Shown here: piece after piece, positions 25,129 to 34,835 of the stretch
Layout of the letters: the number at the start of each line of letters is the position of its first letter
How positions within the stretch are numbered: position 1 is the stretch's first letter
Source of the DNA: an uncultured Sutterella sp.
GTDB lineage: Bacteria > Pseudomonadota > Gammaproteobacteria > Burkholderiales > Burkholderiaceae_F
DNA: 37,816 nt
NCBI GenBank assembly: GCA_900542195.1
Contig: UQNA01000026.1
Span: forward strand, 1-37,816
Direction of reading: 5' to 3'
Position numbers and translations under genes: made by a program
Notes under the pieces: model-generated
Databases searched by the model: none
Told to the model about the DNA's origin: nothing
Seen by the model: only the letters and a program-made list of their open reading frames with translations

Positions 25129-26247
25129 TTACGCCTCTTTGTGTGAAGCGGTAAAGTTTTCGGCCAATTCTAAAACCCTGGCGACAGCCTGATCCATATC
25201 GTAGTATTTGTAATCCCCCAAACGACCAAGGAACGTGACGTTTTCTAATTTGTCTGCAAGGGCTAGATACTTGGCATATAAAGCTTTGTTATCTTCATTA
25301 ATAATTGGGTAGTACCGTTCATTCTTTCCTAAAACAAACGGTTCCGGATATTCGTAGGAAACAACGGTGGAGTCACTCTGGGTGCCCAAGAAATATTTGT
25401 ATTCTCCGATACGCGTGAAGTCGTAATTACACGGGTAGTTAACTACAGAGTTACTTTGGAAGTATGGACGGTCGAATGTCAGGAAATCAAACTTCAAACT
25501 TCTATACGGCAGTTCACCATACTGGTAATCAAAGAACTCATCAATTGCACCAGTAAAGAAACAATGGTCGAAATCTTTAAGCATTTCTTTATTGAAAGCT
25601 GTTCCTAGCCGCACTTCAATGTTGGGATGGTTGAGCATTTTTTCAAACATCGCCGTATAACCATGCAATGGGATTCCTTGATATTTTGCTTGGAAGTAGC
25701 GATTGTCTCTTCCAACAAATACAGGTACTCGTCCAGTGACCAACGGATCGAGATCCTCCGGTTTTACTCCCCATTGTTTGACGGTGTAATGAAGGAAAAC
25801 TTTCTCGTATACGTACTCGGCTAAGAATTGCAAATCTTTATTTTTGCTTTCTCTTAACTTAAGAATTGGAACTTTCTTGTTGTATGGAAATTCATTTAGC
25901 AAAGCCTCGATAAGAGACTGAGCCATTTTTTGAGGAAATAATTGCTCGATTGAGTTGAAGTTGAAAGGAATTGGGACCAATTGACCATCAATCAGAGCTT
26001 TAACTTCATGCTGGTATGGATACCACTGGGTAAATCCAGATAAAAAATTCCATACATGTTGGTTCTCTGTGTGAAAAATGTGAGTGCCGTATTGATGTAT
26101 GTAAATGCCATTACTATCGAAGTAATCGTAGCAATTACCGCCTATATGATCTTTTTGGTCGATGATGACAACTTTTTGATTATTTTCGGCAAGTTTTCGA
26201 GCTAAGGAAAGTCCTGAAATTCCTGCACCGATAATTAAGAAACTCAT
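25129..26247 (-). CDS. glf: UDP-galactopyranose mutase
   Basis: Converts UDP-galactopyranose to UDP-galactofuranose using reduced FAD, supplying Galf for surface glycans. The FAD-binding N-terminus is SFLIIGAGISGLSLARKLAE, followed by the family motifs HIGGNCYDY and YGTHIFHT. Further conserved parts are WGVKPEDLDPLVTGRVPVFVG and the arginine-bearing GRDNRYF. Length 372 aa is typical. The start codon has an AAGGG box upstream. It is the most distal gene of the polysaccharide cluster in the direction of transcription, 530 bp away from tarJ, so it may have its own promoter. Confidence 0.95.
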   Translation of the reverse strand: MSFLIIGAGISGLSLARKLAENNQKVVIIDQKDHIGGNCYDYFDSNGIYIHQYGTHIFHTENQHVWNFLSGFTQWYPYQHEVKALIDGQLVPIPFNFNSIEQLFPQKMAQSLIEALLNEFPYNKKVPILKLRESKNKDLQFLAEYVYEKVFLHYTVKQWGVKPEDLDPLVTGRVPVFVGRDNRYFQAKYQGIPLHGYTAMFEKMLNHPNIEVRLGTAFNKEMLKDFDHCFFTGAIDEFFDYQYGELPYRSLKFDFLTFDRPYFQSNSVVNYPCNYDFTRIGEYKYFLGTQSDSTVVSYEYPEPFVLGKNERYYPIINEDNKALYAKYLALADKLENVTFLGRLGDYKYYDMDQAVARVLELAENFTASHKEA

Positions 26248-26780
26248 GGTTAAAGACCCTTAAACAGTTTTAAATTCTCAGCCACTATAACATTCCTTAC
26301 AAGTCGGAACTATCTTAAACACTCGAAATCATTAGCTGACATCAAAATAAAATGGGCTGAGCTCAGGAATGACTGATGAGACAAACGTTTTTCGAGATTA
26401 CAAATATTCTAAACGACCTCTTTTTCATTGCTTAATTTAACCTCGGCTAGAATTCAAGAACTGCCTATACTGGTATGGGGGAATTTCTCATGAATCCTTT
26501 GCGTTGCACTAGATAGCTTCCGCAACCGTACAATTTCCCTGTACTTTCTGTTTATCTCTGTCTTCCTTTCAACGGTCACATCACTGCCGTACGAACACTT
26601 AATCTAATGGCTTAAGGCTCAATGTCTTTGGTATTGACTTTTCTGAGAACAGCTAGATGAACAAAAAAAGAAGATTTAACCTCACATAAAAACATAATTG
26701 CATTAATCACTAATATCACAGATACGACGCTTCCTAATACTCCTTTACATGAGAACACCTCGGCCAGCAGTTCAGGATAA
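26248..26780. other. Gene-free stretch between tarJ and glf
   Basis: No supported gene. It probably contains the promoter for glf on the minus strand, but no clear -35/-10 pair was found. A minus-strand frame of about 57 codons just after tarJ has a hydrophobic stretch but no good start or ribosome site. Confidence 0.35.
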
Positions 26781-27791
26781 TCAGATTTCCCACTTCAATA
26801 GAGTTTTGAAAGGCACTTTTTGGTCTTTATAAAAGGCTTCCTTTAGATCATCGCATGACGTGATCACTAGCTCATTTGAAATTACCTTATCTAACGGTGA
26901 ATACTCCTCAAGTTTGTCAAGAAGAGACTTAGCTTGTTTAAAATCTCTGCTTAAAGACCTAGAAGTTCCTACCAGAGTCAAACCTTTTTCGAGGATATAT
27001 CGAGTATTTATTGGGACGCGACTTTCTGAAACTCCAGTAAGACAAATAAAAGCTTGACTACGAACACTGCTTAGAATTTCATTAATTGCATCGCCAGCCT
27101 TGATTCCCCCTACTGCTTCGAAAGCAATATCAAGAGAGGGTGAAATCCTTCTATCCTTTTGAAAAATCTCAGTGACATCGGCATGAGAAGAGAGAGCAAG
27201 TTTCTCTTCATGTCTACCAAAAACTTTTACTTCAAGGGTGGGGTATTGATCCTTTATGCAAAAGGAAAGCAAGTATCCAACAACGCCATCTCCCCATACT
27301 CCAACTGATTCAGAGTTTTTCCATTTCTCAGAAGGAACTTGAGAGATGGCTTGATAGCATACGCTGATCAGTTCAGAAAAAACATAATATTTTGGATGAT
27401 GAGAGAAAAACGGAATAACTTCATTCTTCCGAAGTCCTACAAACTCTTGAGTAAAACCGTCAACCGAACTTGATCGAAAAAAAGAATCCGTAGCGTAATT
27501 TCTACTTTTCTCATTATTACCTGCATTTGGCAATAGAATAACGTTTTGCCCTGTGGCATAACAACCAAAGGGGTCATAGAGTACTTCACCGATTGCCTCG
27601 TGAATAAGGCACATGGGCAATTTAGCAGCCAATACTTCCTTAGGCCTGTTACCACAGAAATATCTTTGATCTGCAGCACAAATGGACAGAACTGTCGGTC
27701 GAACAAGGATCTTATCTTCCAAAGATTCTTCGCAAGAAAATGAAGAAAGAAAGACACCAGGACGAATAAGTTTTATTTTTTGATTTATCAT
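26781..27791 (-). CDS. tarJ: Ribulose-5-phosphate reductase (TarJ-like), CDP-ribitol synthesis
   Basis: Zinc-type medium-chain dehydrogenase expected to reduce ribulose 5-phosphate to ribitol 5-phosphate with NADPH. It reads as a clear TarJ homologue: RPTVLSICAADQRYFCG near the N-terminus, LPMCLIHEAIGEV, FRSSSVDGFTQEFV, the nucleotide-binding VGVWGDGVVGYLL, and EKGLTLVGTSRS. Length 336 aa matches. I start at the ATG at 27791, which overlaps the tarI stop by one base (TGATG); the TTG one codon upstream is less likely. Coupling to tarI supports a CDP-ribitol pathway. Such pairs occur in Gram-positive teichoic acid clusters and in some Gram-negative capsule loci. Confidence 0.9.
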   Translation of the reverse strand: MINQKIKLIRPGVFLSSFSCEESLEDKILVRPTVLSICAADQRYFCGNRPKEVLAAKLPMCLIHEAIGEVLYDPFGCYATGQNVILLPNAGNNEKSRNYATDSFFRSSSVDGFTQEFVGLRKNEVIPFFSHHPKYYVFSELISVCYQAISQVPSEKWKNSESVGVWGDGVVGYLLSFCIKDQYPTLEVKVFGRHEEKLALSSHADVTEIFQKDRRISPSLDIAFEAVGGIKAGDAINEILSSVRSQAFICLTGVSESRVPINTRYILEKGLTLVGTSRSLSRDFKQAKSLLDKLEEYSPLDKVISNELVITSCDDLKEAFYKDQKVPFKTLLKWEI

Positions 27792-28480
27792 CAACGATGA
27801 GCCATTAAAAACTCTGCAAAAACAATATCAAAATCAGAAGTCACCTTGATATTAAAGGGTTCGCCTTTTACAACCAATATCTTTTTTCCATTTTTGAGAA
27901 GAAGTTTCGCCGCATCTGTGATTGAATCGTCCTCACCATACCTTCTGAATGCCTCAATGTAGTCTTGACAAATAAAACTTTGAGGAGTCTGACCTTGATA
28001 TAAATTTTTTCTATTCGGTATATTAGAGAGAGCGTTACCGTCGAGGCTCTCTACAATAGTGTCAGTACAGGGAAAAACAGTATCTGATGCGTGGCCCGCT
28101 TTGAGATTCTTTATATTATCTTCGATAATTCTCAGGGAGACAAAAGGTCTAGCTGCGTCATGACTAATAATACCTACCTCCCCTCCAAACTGTTTCGCAA
28201 TAACATTGCAGGCAGAAAAGAGAGATTGCTGGCGTGTTTCTCCGCCAGTACAAAACACCAACTTATTGAAATAGACCTTACCCTTAAATAAATCTCTAGC
28301 ATGACTTATCCAAGGCTGTGATACCACAATAACAATTTTTTCTACAGCCTCAATAAAAGAAAATTTCTCCACAGTTTCTACAACCATAGGAGAGTGACCA
28401 ATATTTAAGAATTGTTTAGGAAGGGGAGCACTATTAATTCGGGTCCCCTTTCCTGCGGCTAAAACAACAGCTACTATCAT
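27791..28480 (-). CDS. tarI: Ribitol-5-phosphate cytidylyltransferase (TarI-like)
   Basis: Transfers CMP from CTP to ribitol 5-phosphate, giving CDP-ribitol. It belongs to the IspD/TarI superfamily: VVLAAGKGTRI at residues 5-15, LPKQFL, then SHDAARPFVS, and the closing GQTPQSF and GEPFNIKVTSDFD. The IspD paralogue (isoprenoid synthesis) shares these motifs, so the substrate is inferred from the directly coupled tarJ gene. Length 229 aa is normal. It is first in the tarI-tarJ pair, with 340 bp of gene-free DNA before it. Confidence 0.88.
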   Translation of the reverse strand: MIVAVVLAAGKGTRINSAPLPKQFLNIGHSPMVVETVEKFSFIEAVEKIVIVVSQPWISHARDLFKGKVYFNKLVFCTGGETRQQSLFSACNVIAKQFGGEVGIISHDAARPFVSLRIIEDNIKNLKAGHASDTVFPCTDTIVESLDGNALSNIPNRKNLYQGQTPQSFICQDYIEAFRRYGEDDSITDAAKLLLKNGKKILVVKGEPFNIKVTSDFDIVFAEFLMAHR

Positions 28481-28820
28481 CTAACTTCCTTGCGTTTAAG
28501 AATGCATTTTGTTCTCTTGGGTTCAATTATCGAAGTTGACCCAGAAATACGTGAGGTAAAAATTCATTGTGAACATCTTGTTCAGCCGATTGTTTTATAA
28601 AATAATTTTTAGAAAGAAATCTAGGAAGACGGGGGAACGACTTTTCTGATTTTTCACAATCTTGTATTTATCAAGACAAAGAAGTGAGGAAACAGTTAAA
28701 TCCTCAAACATTCCCGTTTAAATCCAGGTTGTTAGAACTTAACATAAGAAAAATAACTTCAGCATCTTTGTTCACAGAAAATTTTGAATGTCTTACTTTT
28801 GCCCGTGAGAAGAGAAAGAG
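28481..28820. other. Gene-free stretch upstream of tarI
   Basis: AT-rich spacer with no supported gene. It should carry a minus-strand promoter for tarI-tarJ or be read through from the transferase gene; nothing specific can be assigned. Confidence 0.35.
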
Positions 28821-30272
28821 TCAAGCGTTCTCTTCGATATAGTCCAAAATGTTTCTAGAAGGTTTACTTTCCCCTAAAAGAATCCGCTTTAACTCTTCTC
28901 TCTTCTCGCGCAAAGGATCTTCTTCCTTAACCAGAAGAGAGTTAATCAAGTCAGGCAAATCGCTTATTTCTTCTAAGCCAACATGATAACTTCCTAATGT
29001 TATTTTTTCCCCAAAAGCTGTGAAATCTACATGTCTCTTAGAGTCTATCCAAATGATCGGCTTATCAGTTAACAGATAAGAAGCCAAGAAACTGATTCCA
29101 TCAGTAATAAGCAAGTCACTAGCTTGAAAATCTTGCTGTGGATCAGCTTCTGAGGAAAGAGAGAAATTTTCCAATTCAGTGAATTCTTTTAAGACTGCGT
29201 CATAGCGTTCTTCAGTCATACTTCCACTTGATATAAGATTTTTCTTGAACAAAGGATGAGGGCGAAAAACAAGGGTAATCGTATCTCTATTTTCTTTTAA
29301 AATTTTCAATATCGTAGGGTAGGTATTCATAAAAGTACCAAATCCCAGCCAACTTGTATCAAAACTATGGTGCGGAGCCCATAAAATGGTTCGGGTAGCA
29401 CCTTCTTTTCTAGTTGTGTCACATATCTGGTTAAAAATATATTCATATTTTGGAAGTCCACTCAGAACTAAATTTGTAGACTTCATTAAAGAAACAGATT
29501 TAAAGTTGTCTATTACCTCTTGGGTATTTTCAACAAAAATTGCCCAAGCATTTCTATGAAATTCTTGATCGCAATGATAGTCAAGGGGATCTTCAGGCGT
29601 AAGATGCTTCAATAGCTGAACCCCATAATATGGTGTGTAACATATCTTGCTAAATCTCAGATTTTCAGTACTGAATTCATCATCAATGTCAGCATCCCAT
29701 GGAGATTGCCTAAAGACAACATCAGGACCCAAAGCCTTGAGATATTCAAGCCCTTTTCCAGGCGACAGCGTTTCAAATTGAAGATGCTCCAATCTCATTT
29801 CTGAGAGGGCTAAATGTTGACTTTCTTTTTCATTTCTTCCTCTCAATTTAAAGTTATTACGGATTGCAATAAGGAAAACATAATGCTGTCTTCTCTTTGC
29901 TTCGTTAATAACAGGGAGAAGAGCATCTATAGCAGCCACATTATGTATAAGGAAGGCTATTCTTTTGTGTTTAGCTGAATTCTTAATCTTTTTAGCGGCG
30001 CATCCCAGCGAAGCTTCTAATTCCTTTATATTGCCAGGAAGTTTTTTAAGAGTTTTAACCTCTTCTTCTAATTTGCTGGCATTCTCTCGCAGATTTGATA
30101 CTTCTTCACAAAGCAACTTCATTTTTTTATCCAGTCGGCTCAATTCGGAGGTCAGATGGTTACTGTGTTCAGAAAGGCAATGATTTATTGGTAACAATTC
30201 TCTTTTGATTAGATTACTGAAAGCTTCTTTTATTTTCTCAATGAGCAGCATTTTTTTCACTAGTCTATTCAT
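28821..30272 (-). CDS. TagF/TarL-like polyol-phosphate transferase with N-terminal coiled coil
   Basis: Predicted transferase of the CDP-glycerol glycerophosphotransferase family (PF04464). The conserved histidine motifs are APHHSF (299-304) and FRPHPLF (336-342), with the family ending DLLITDGISFLASYLLTDKP. Next to tarI-tarJ, the likely donor is CDP-ribitol, which would add ribitol phosphate to a glycan; this is inference. Residues about 10-95 form a charged heptad-like coiled coil, often seen in transferases that recruit partners or measure chain length. Length 483 aa. The start is an ATG at 30272. Confidence 0.82.
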   Translation of the reverse strand: MNRLVKKMLLIEKIKEAFSNLIKRELLPINHCLSEHSNHLTSELSRLDKKMKLLCEEVSNLRENASKLEEEVKTLKKLPGNIKELEASLGCAAKKIKNSAKHKRIAFLIHNVAAIDALLPVINEAKRRQHYVFLIAIRNNFKLRGRNEKESQHLALSEMRLEHLQFETLSPGKGLEYLKALGPDVVFRQSPWDADIDDEFSTENLRFSKICYTPYYGVQLLKHLTPEDPLDYHCDQEFHRNAWAIFVENTQEVIDNFKSVSLMKSTNLVLSGLPKYEYIFNQICDTTRKEGATRTILWAPHHSFDTSWLGFGTFMNTYPTILKILKENRDTITLVFRPHPLFKKNLISSGSMTEERYDAVLKEFTELENFSLSSEADPQQDFQASDLLITDGISFLASYLLTDKPIIWIDSKRHVDFTAFGEKITLGSYHVGLEEISDLPDLINSLLVKEEDPLREKREELKRILLGESKPSRNILDYIEENA

Positions 30273-30759
30273 TTAAGGTCTTCGGTTGCTTACACAAGTT
30301 ATCTATATTTTAACAACCAATGCCAGTAAGCTCTCTATCAAGTGGTAATACCCAAAAAATAGGGTTGTTCTCTTAATTTTTAGAAGCTTACCTCTCGTTA
30401 GGATGCTTATCTTGATAAATTAATATAACTTTCATTTAAGAAATTGCACTTAAATATAACTCTTTGAATTTGGAATGACTTTCATCATTGGCGACTACCC
30501 TAAAAAATCACAGGCTTAAGTCTATTCCACATTAGAGTCTCCGTTGATTAGTCAGAGAATCCATTTTGCCGGCATGGTTTGATGAGGGACGTACAAAATA
30601 ACCATTGAAGCCACTTCAAAAAATATCTTTTACTGTAGCTTCTCTGGATTCTCGTGGATATTTCACACCCCTCTCTTCTAAAGTGCCTAGGAAAAGTATT
30701 TTGACAAACTCTTGATGAGAAGGATCGAGTAGAAATAGATCACAAAGAATAAATGTTTT
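30273..30759. other. Gene-free stretch with an open tail after the glycosyltransferase stop
   Basis: No intact gene. Immediately after the TAG of the upstream glycosyltransferase, the same minus-strand frame stays open for 47 more codons to a TGA at 30618-30616. The translation looks protein-like (DPSHQEFVKILFLGTLEERG). It may be a gene tail cut off by a nonsense mutation or a fragment of another gene. The remainder is AT-rich with no features. Confidence 0.35.
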
Positions 30760-31737
30760 CTATTCCTTCCCGCTCATCATTGAGAAATAACTCGCAAACA
30801 ATTTTTTTATTTTTGATTTTGCAACCGGATCGAGATGCGTAATAGGCATCTCCCCTCTAACAAAATGTCCAATAATTTCCTTAATCCATTTTGACAAAAA
30901 GGCTTTTCGATACTTGTTGTCCAACCTATCTAAATTCCACTTATAGGTTCCGTACTGAAGAATCGGCATAAGCGACAATAGATGTCCAAACCTCTTTTTA
31001 TCAGACCTCACAAATCTGTAAATCTCATCCCATTCTTCACAAACACAAAAAACTTTGCTCTTATTGTTCACTGAACTGTTTTGATTATCAATGCGGTAGT
31101 GAAGCAAAGGTTTGTCGCTCATATAAAAACGTTCGCAAGATGCATAACATTTGAACGCAAATGAGGTATCTTGATAACTAGCTCCCGGAGTGGGTAAAAA
31201 TCGGATTTGATTTCTCTCTAACCATTCGCGTCTATAGATAGAGCACCAAATAGCCGGCGCTTGCCAGAAAGCGGCAGTATTAACGTTAGGATTATGCACT
31301 GAGTTCTTTGGCACCCAATCGTTTAGTACGGGAGTATCCTTCGCTCCCTTTCTTTCATAATAACAGCATCTCGAAATATCCAGATTATATTTCACGGCAT
31401 TGTCATACAATTCCTGAAACATATTCGATTCAACAAAATCGTCGCTTTCGACTATGCCTAAGTACTCCCCGCTAGCAAGCTCCAGCCCTTTGTTCATTGA
31501 ATCCCCATAACCTGAATTTTTTTTGTTTATTACTCTAATCCGAATATCTTGTTTGGTGAACTCTTCTAATAGAGAGGGTGTAGCATCAGTAGAACCGTCA
31601 TTTATACAGATGATTTCTATATCTTTTATTGTTTGATTCAAAAGACTGTTCACGCACTCTTGCACGTATTTTTCAACATTAAAACACGGAACTAGAATTG
31701 AGATTTTAGGATTAGAAGAAAATTTTTGGTCTGTCAT
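30760..31737 (-). CDS. Family 2 glycosyltransferase
   Basis: Inverting GT-A-fold transferase that builds the surface glycan from a nucleotide sugar. The start of the fold is ISILVPCFNVEKYVQECVNSL, then IICINDGSTDATP, and the metal-binding site IVESDDFVE. The C-terminal half is less conserved and gives no clue to donor or acceptor. I start at the ATG at 31737; a TTG at 31758 adds seven residues, and neither has a good ribosome site. It follows the ABC ATPase gene closely, so it is in the export operon. The frame remains open for 47 codons past its stop. Confidence 0.87.
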   Translation of the reverse strand: MTDQKFSSNPKISILVPCFNVEKYVQECVNSLLNQTIKDIEIICINDGSTDATPSLLEEFTKQDIRIRVINKKNSGYGDSMNKGLELASGEYLGIVESDDFVESNMFQELYDNAVKYNLDISRCCYYERKGAKDTPVLNDWVPKNSVHNPNVNTAAFWQAPAIWCSIYRREWLERNQIRFLPTPGASYQDTSFAFKCYASCERFYMSDKPLLHYRIDNQNSSVNNKSKVFCVCEEWDEIYRFVRSDKKRFGHLLSLMPILQYGTYKWNLDRLDNKYRKAFLSKWIKEIIGHFVRGEMPITHLDPVAKSKIKKLFASYFSMMSGKE

Positions 31738-31760
31738 TTTATATTTGATAATGTTCAACT

Positions 31761-32501
31761 TTAACCGAAATAATTTTTACACACACTTTCCGGTTTCTCG
31801 TCCATTACTACGTTTCCATGTTCGAGCCATATTACCCGGGTGCAACATTTTTCTATTAATTGTCTAGAATGAGAAGCAAGAACTAGGATATTGGCTTTAG
31901 CTATCAGGCCATTTAACCGCTCTTCAGCTCTTTCTTGAAACTCTTTATCTCCTACAGATAACCACTCATCCATAAGAAGTATTTCAGGAGTAACCATTGT
32001 AGAAACAGCAAAGGCTAATCTCATGTGCATGCCTGTTGAATAAGTTCTTAAAGGCATATCGATAAACTCGCCCAACTGGGTAAATTCGATAATATTATCC
32101 ATTTCTTCTAAAACTTGTTTTCGAGACAATCCAAGAAGTGCGGCCCGAATAAATATATTTTCTCTACCCGTTGACTCTGGGTCGATCCCCAAAGAGATGT
32201 CTATTAATGAAGTAACTCTTCCATTGATTAGAGCATTCCCAGAAGTAGGTACATAAACGCCTCCCAAAACTCTCAGAAGAGTACTTTTACCTGCCCCATT
32301 ATGACCAATTAAACCTATTCGCTCATGAGGGGCTATTTTAAGATTCAGTTGATTCAACGAACGAACAATCGTTTTTCCGCTTTCTGTTAACCCAATTCGT
32401 CCACCGGTAGCAGCTCCTAAAATTTTTTTCTTTAAGGATCTTCCTTGCGAATTAAAAATAGGAATATCTACGGAAACATTTTGAAGTTGAATATTTGCCA
32501 T
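31761..32501 (-). CDS. Polysaccharide ABC exporter ATP-binding protein (Wzt-like)
   Basis: ATPase that drives export of lipid-linked polysaccharide through the neighbouring permease. Walker A is GHNGAGKST (66-74), the signature is the Wzt/TagH-type YSTGMHMRL (154-162), and Walker B is ILLMDEWLSVGD (174-185). Length 246 aa means there is no C-terminal carbohydrate-binding domain of the kind found in some Wzt proteins, so recognition of a modified chain end is unlikely. It lies 3 bp after the permease gene. Could equally be called TagH- or KpsT-like. Confidence 0.92.
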   Translation of the reverse strand: MANIQLQNVSVDIPIFNSQGRSLKKKILGAATGGRIGLTESGKTIVRSLNQLNLKIAPHERIGLIGHNGAGKSTLLRVLGGVYVPTSGNALINGRVTSLIDISLGIDPESTGRENIFIRAALLGLSRKQVLEEMDNIIEFTQLGEFIDMPLRTYSTGMHMRLAFAVSTMVTPEILLMDEWLSVGDKEFQERAEERLNGLIAKANILVLASHSRQLIEKCCTRVIWLEHGNVVMDEKPESVCKNYFG

Positions 32502-32504
32502 AGC

Positions 32505-33371
32505 CTATAACCAATATACGATACGATTTCTATACTTATCAAATAAGAACATAGTAACAAGCCAGCCAAACAAAGCTAAAAAAGTACAGAAGAGAAAATT
32601 TTGTAAAGTAGGCATCTGATCCATTAAAGGAGCTCTAACCACTTCCAACAAGTGATAGACTGGATTTGGCCCTAATATCATTGCACTAGTCCTTTCAGGT
32701 AACAAGGAAGGCATCCAAATAATCGGCGTAACATAAAAACAAACTTGCAGCAGGCTGATAACAATCTGCGCCATATCTCTGTACCGGGCGCAAATTATTC
32801 CGATCAACAGTGAGATCCAAGTAATGTTCACAACTAGCAGGATCATTCCTGGGAAAAAGAATAGCCCATTTAGCCCCAAAGGGCGTTGGACGATGAGCAA
32901 CACAATGGGAATAAGAATTAGGTTGTGACAAAAAATATAAATATTCCTTGTCACCATCCTAAGAACGTATATAAACAGGGGGAGAGGGAGTTGTTTTATA
33001 ACTGCTTCTGAACTTGGAAAAACCTGGGTAGCCTCTGTAAGACATTGGGAGATAAACCCCCAGATGATTAGGCCGCAAGCGAGAAAAGGCAAGAATTCTT
33101 GAATGGGAGACTTAAAAATCCCACCAAAAATAACTCCAATGCAACCAAGCATAACTGCTGTTGAAATGGAAATCCAGAAAGGCCCAAGTGTTGATCTTCT
33201 ATATCGCTGTCTGATATCCGTCCATGCTAAAAAAACTGCTAACCCAAAACATTTAAACCCTTTAATGATATCTTTAAGGCCTGAATTACTCACTCTGCTT
33301 ACCCTAGTGGAAGGAAGTTCATCTACGTGAATTAAAAATATTTTTCGAATTGCGAGATTATATAACCCCAA
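32505..33371 (-). CDS. Polysaccharide ABC exporter permease (Wzm-like)
   Basis: Inner membrane half of the exporter (ABC-2 family). The cytoplasmic start includes DIRQRYRRSTLGPFWIS, a family hallmark, followed by about six membrane helices (for example STAVMLGCIGVIFGGIF and LVVNITWISLLIGIICARY). The PIIWMPSLLPE and NPVYHLLEVVRAPL segments near the end are typical. The start is a TTG at 33371, because no ATG occurs at the expected position. The gene forms a pair with the ATPase. Confidence 0.9.
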   Translation of the reverse strand: MGLYNLAIRKIFLIHVDELPSTRVSRVSNSGLKDIIKGFKCFGLAVFLAWTDIRQRYRRSTLGPFWISISTAVMLGCIGVIFGGIFKSPIQEFLPFLACGLIIWGFISQCLTEATQVFPSSEAVIKQLPLPLFIYVLRMVTRNIYIFCHNLILIPIVLLIVQRPLGLNGLFFFPGMILLVVNITWISLLIGIICARYRDMAQIVISLLQVCFYVTPIIWMPSLLPERTSAMILGPNPVYHLLEVVRAPLMDQMPTLQNFLFCTFLALFGWLVTMFLFDKYRNRIVYWL

Positions 33372-33384
33372 TAAAAAGATTAAA

Positions 33385-34527
33385 TTATTTATGTTTCTTC
33401 CTCTTCAATACCTTTCTACCAATACTTATGATGACTTTCCTTCGAAAGGTGTTATTTGGGAAAAAAGAATTAATAATCGATTTAAGTTGTAGAAATCTCG
33501 CAAAATCTTGCGAAGTTTGCTCGTTTTGTCCTTGTGCTACCGAGCTATTAGGAAAAAGAAAGCCATAGTTCCCTTCATATATCTGTTTAAGGGAGTCACT
33601 CGCGTAACCTAGAGGCAAATTAAAGTTCCTAATAATCTTACTACACTCGTAGACGACCAAAGCCTTCTCATAGTTTTGGGAATAGCGATAAGCAAACCAA
33701 AAAAACTCTTCAAGCAGTCGGAATACTGTTGGATATCTAGTCTGCAATTCCCCTCGAGCTTCCCAAAATCGGAAAATATGCTCTGCAATATAGAGATGTT
33801 GAATCGCAATACCTTCTGCTCTTTCGAACGTTTGAGACATAACAGAAACAGGCCTGCGGATATATTTATAAACAGGAGTTGAGAGGAAACTTATTGTGAG
33901 GCACTGCGAAAAATAAACCCAATGAAAGTATGCATCTTCATAATTCAATCCTTCTGGATATCTTAAAGCAAGGTTTCTTATTTTTTCAGTTTTAAACAAG
34001 ACCCCGCATGAAGAAGCATGAAAATTGAATAATAGATCATCTGTGACTTTTTTATGCGCATTGAACTTGATTTTATAGTAGCTATCGTCCGAATCTTTTA
34101 ATTCACTGTGGGCTTCATACTCTACTACAATGGAACCCACCACGCCGTCTGAGCCATCAATTTTGATTTTTTTTATCATTCTCGTAATTGCATCAGGAAC
34201 AAGTTCGTCGTCACTGTCGACAAAAACTATGTATTCTCCCGAAGCATTGTCTATCCCAAAGTTTCTCGTGGCGGATCGACCTGTATTAATAGTCTTTTCA
34301 AAAACTTTCACCCGAGGATCTTGTTTTGAAAGTTTTGTGGCTAGAATTGCACTCGAATCGGTGGATCCGTCATCTATCAAAAGAATCTCCAGATTTTGAT
34401 AAGACTGAGAAGCAATACTCTGCACGCAAGCTTCCAAGTATGCTGCACTATTATAGACGGGAACAATCACTGACACCTTCTCATTAAAAAATCCCTTATC
34501 TTGATGTTGTATCACTATATTCTTCAT
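33385..34527 (-). CDS. Family 2 glycosyltransferase (larger)
   Basis: GT-A transferase with VSVIVPVYNSAAYLEACVQS at the start, LLIDDGSTDSSA and the metal-binding VFVDSDDEL. The middle and C-terminal parts (RRPVSVMSQTFERAEG) resemble GT2 enzymes of capsule and teichoic-acid loci. Length 380 aa. The ATG at 34527 follows an AGAGGA box. It ends 13 bp before the permease and is probably cotranscribed with the exporter. Donor and acceptor unknown. Confidence 0.87.
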   Translation of the reverse strand: MKNIVIQHQDKGFFNEKVSVIVPVYNSAAYLEACVQSIASQSYQNLEILLIDDGSTDSSAILATKLSKQDPRVKVFEKTINTGRSATRNFGIDNASGEYIVFVDSDDELVPDAITRMIKKIKIDGSDGVVGSIVVEYEAHSELKDSDDSYYKIKFNAHKKVTDDLLFNFHASSCGVLFKTEKIRNLALRYPEGLNYEDAYFHWVYFSQCLTISFLSTPVYKYIRRPVSVMSQTFERAEGIAIQHLYIAEHIFRFWEARGELQTRYPTVFRLLEEFFWFAYRYSQNYEKALVVYECSKIIRNFNLPLGYASDSLKQIYEGNYGFLFPNSSVAQGQNEQTSQDFARFLQLKSIINSFFPNNTFRRKVIISIGRKVLKRKKHK

Positions 34528-34835
34528 TCATATCCTCTAAAGATAGATCGCAATAATTGTAAAAATAGATTTTTTAAACTGCGGCCTAATGTTGCCTACC
34601 ATACTCAGTGTCATTTGAAGATTCAGATTTTACTAGCAATCAAACTTCTAAAGTTGAATTAGAACGAGTAGACTGTCCTTGGACTCGGCTGAAGAGCCTC
34701 CGATCTTATTATCCTGAAATCATTCCTCAAGATAGAGAAGGTCAAAAGGAATCGGAAACATTTCAGTGACTCTCAAGGTATAGCAAAGTAGGGATTAGCC
34801 TCAGATCTTAAGTGATTGGCCGAACTAAAAAAAAA
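34528..34835. other. Gene-free stretch upstream of the larger glycosyltransferase
   Basis: AT-rich; no gene, repeat or strong promoter recognised. Likely contains the promoter of the exporter operon on the minus strand. Confidence 0.35.

Noticed and set aside
25119..25137. Terminator of glf (GGGGCGT with ACGCCTC)
   Set aside because: The stem includes the last codons and stop of glf and is not followed by a T run on the minus strand.
26600..26783. Small membrane protein gene after tarJ on the minus strand
   Set aside because: A 57-codon frame with a hydrophobic stretch exists, but it overlaps tarJ's end and lacks a start codon with a ribosome site.
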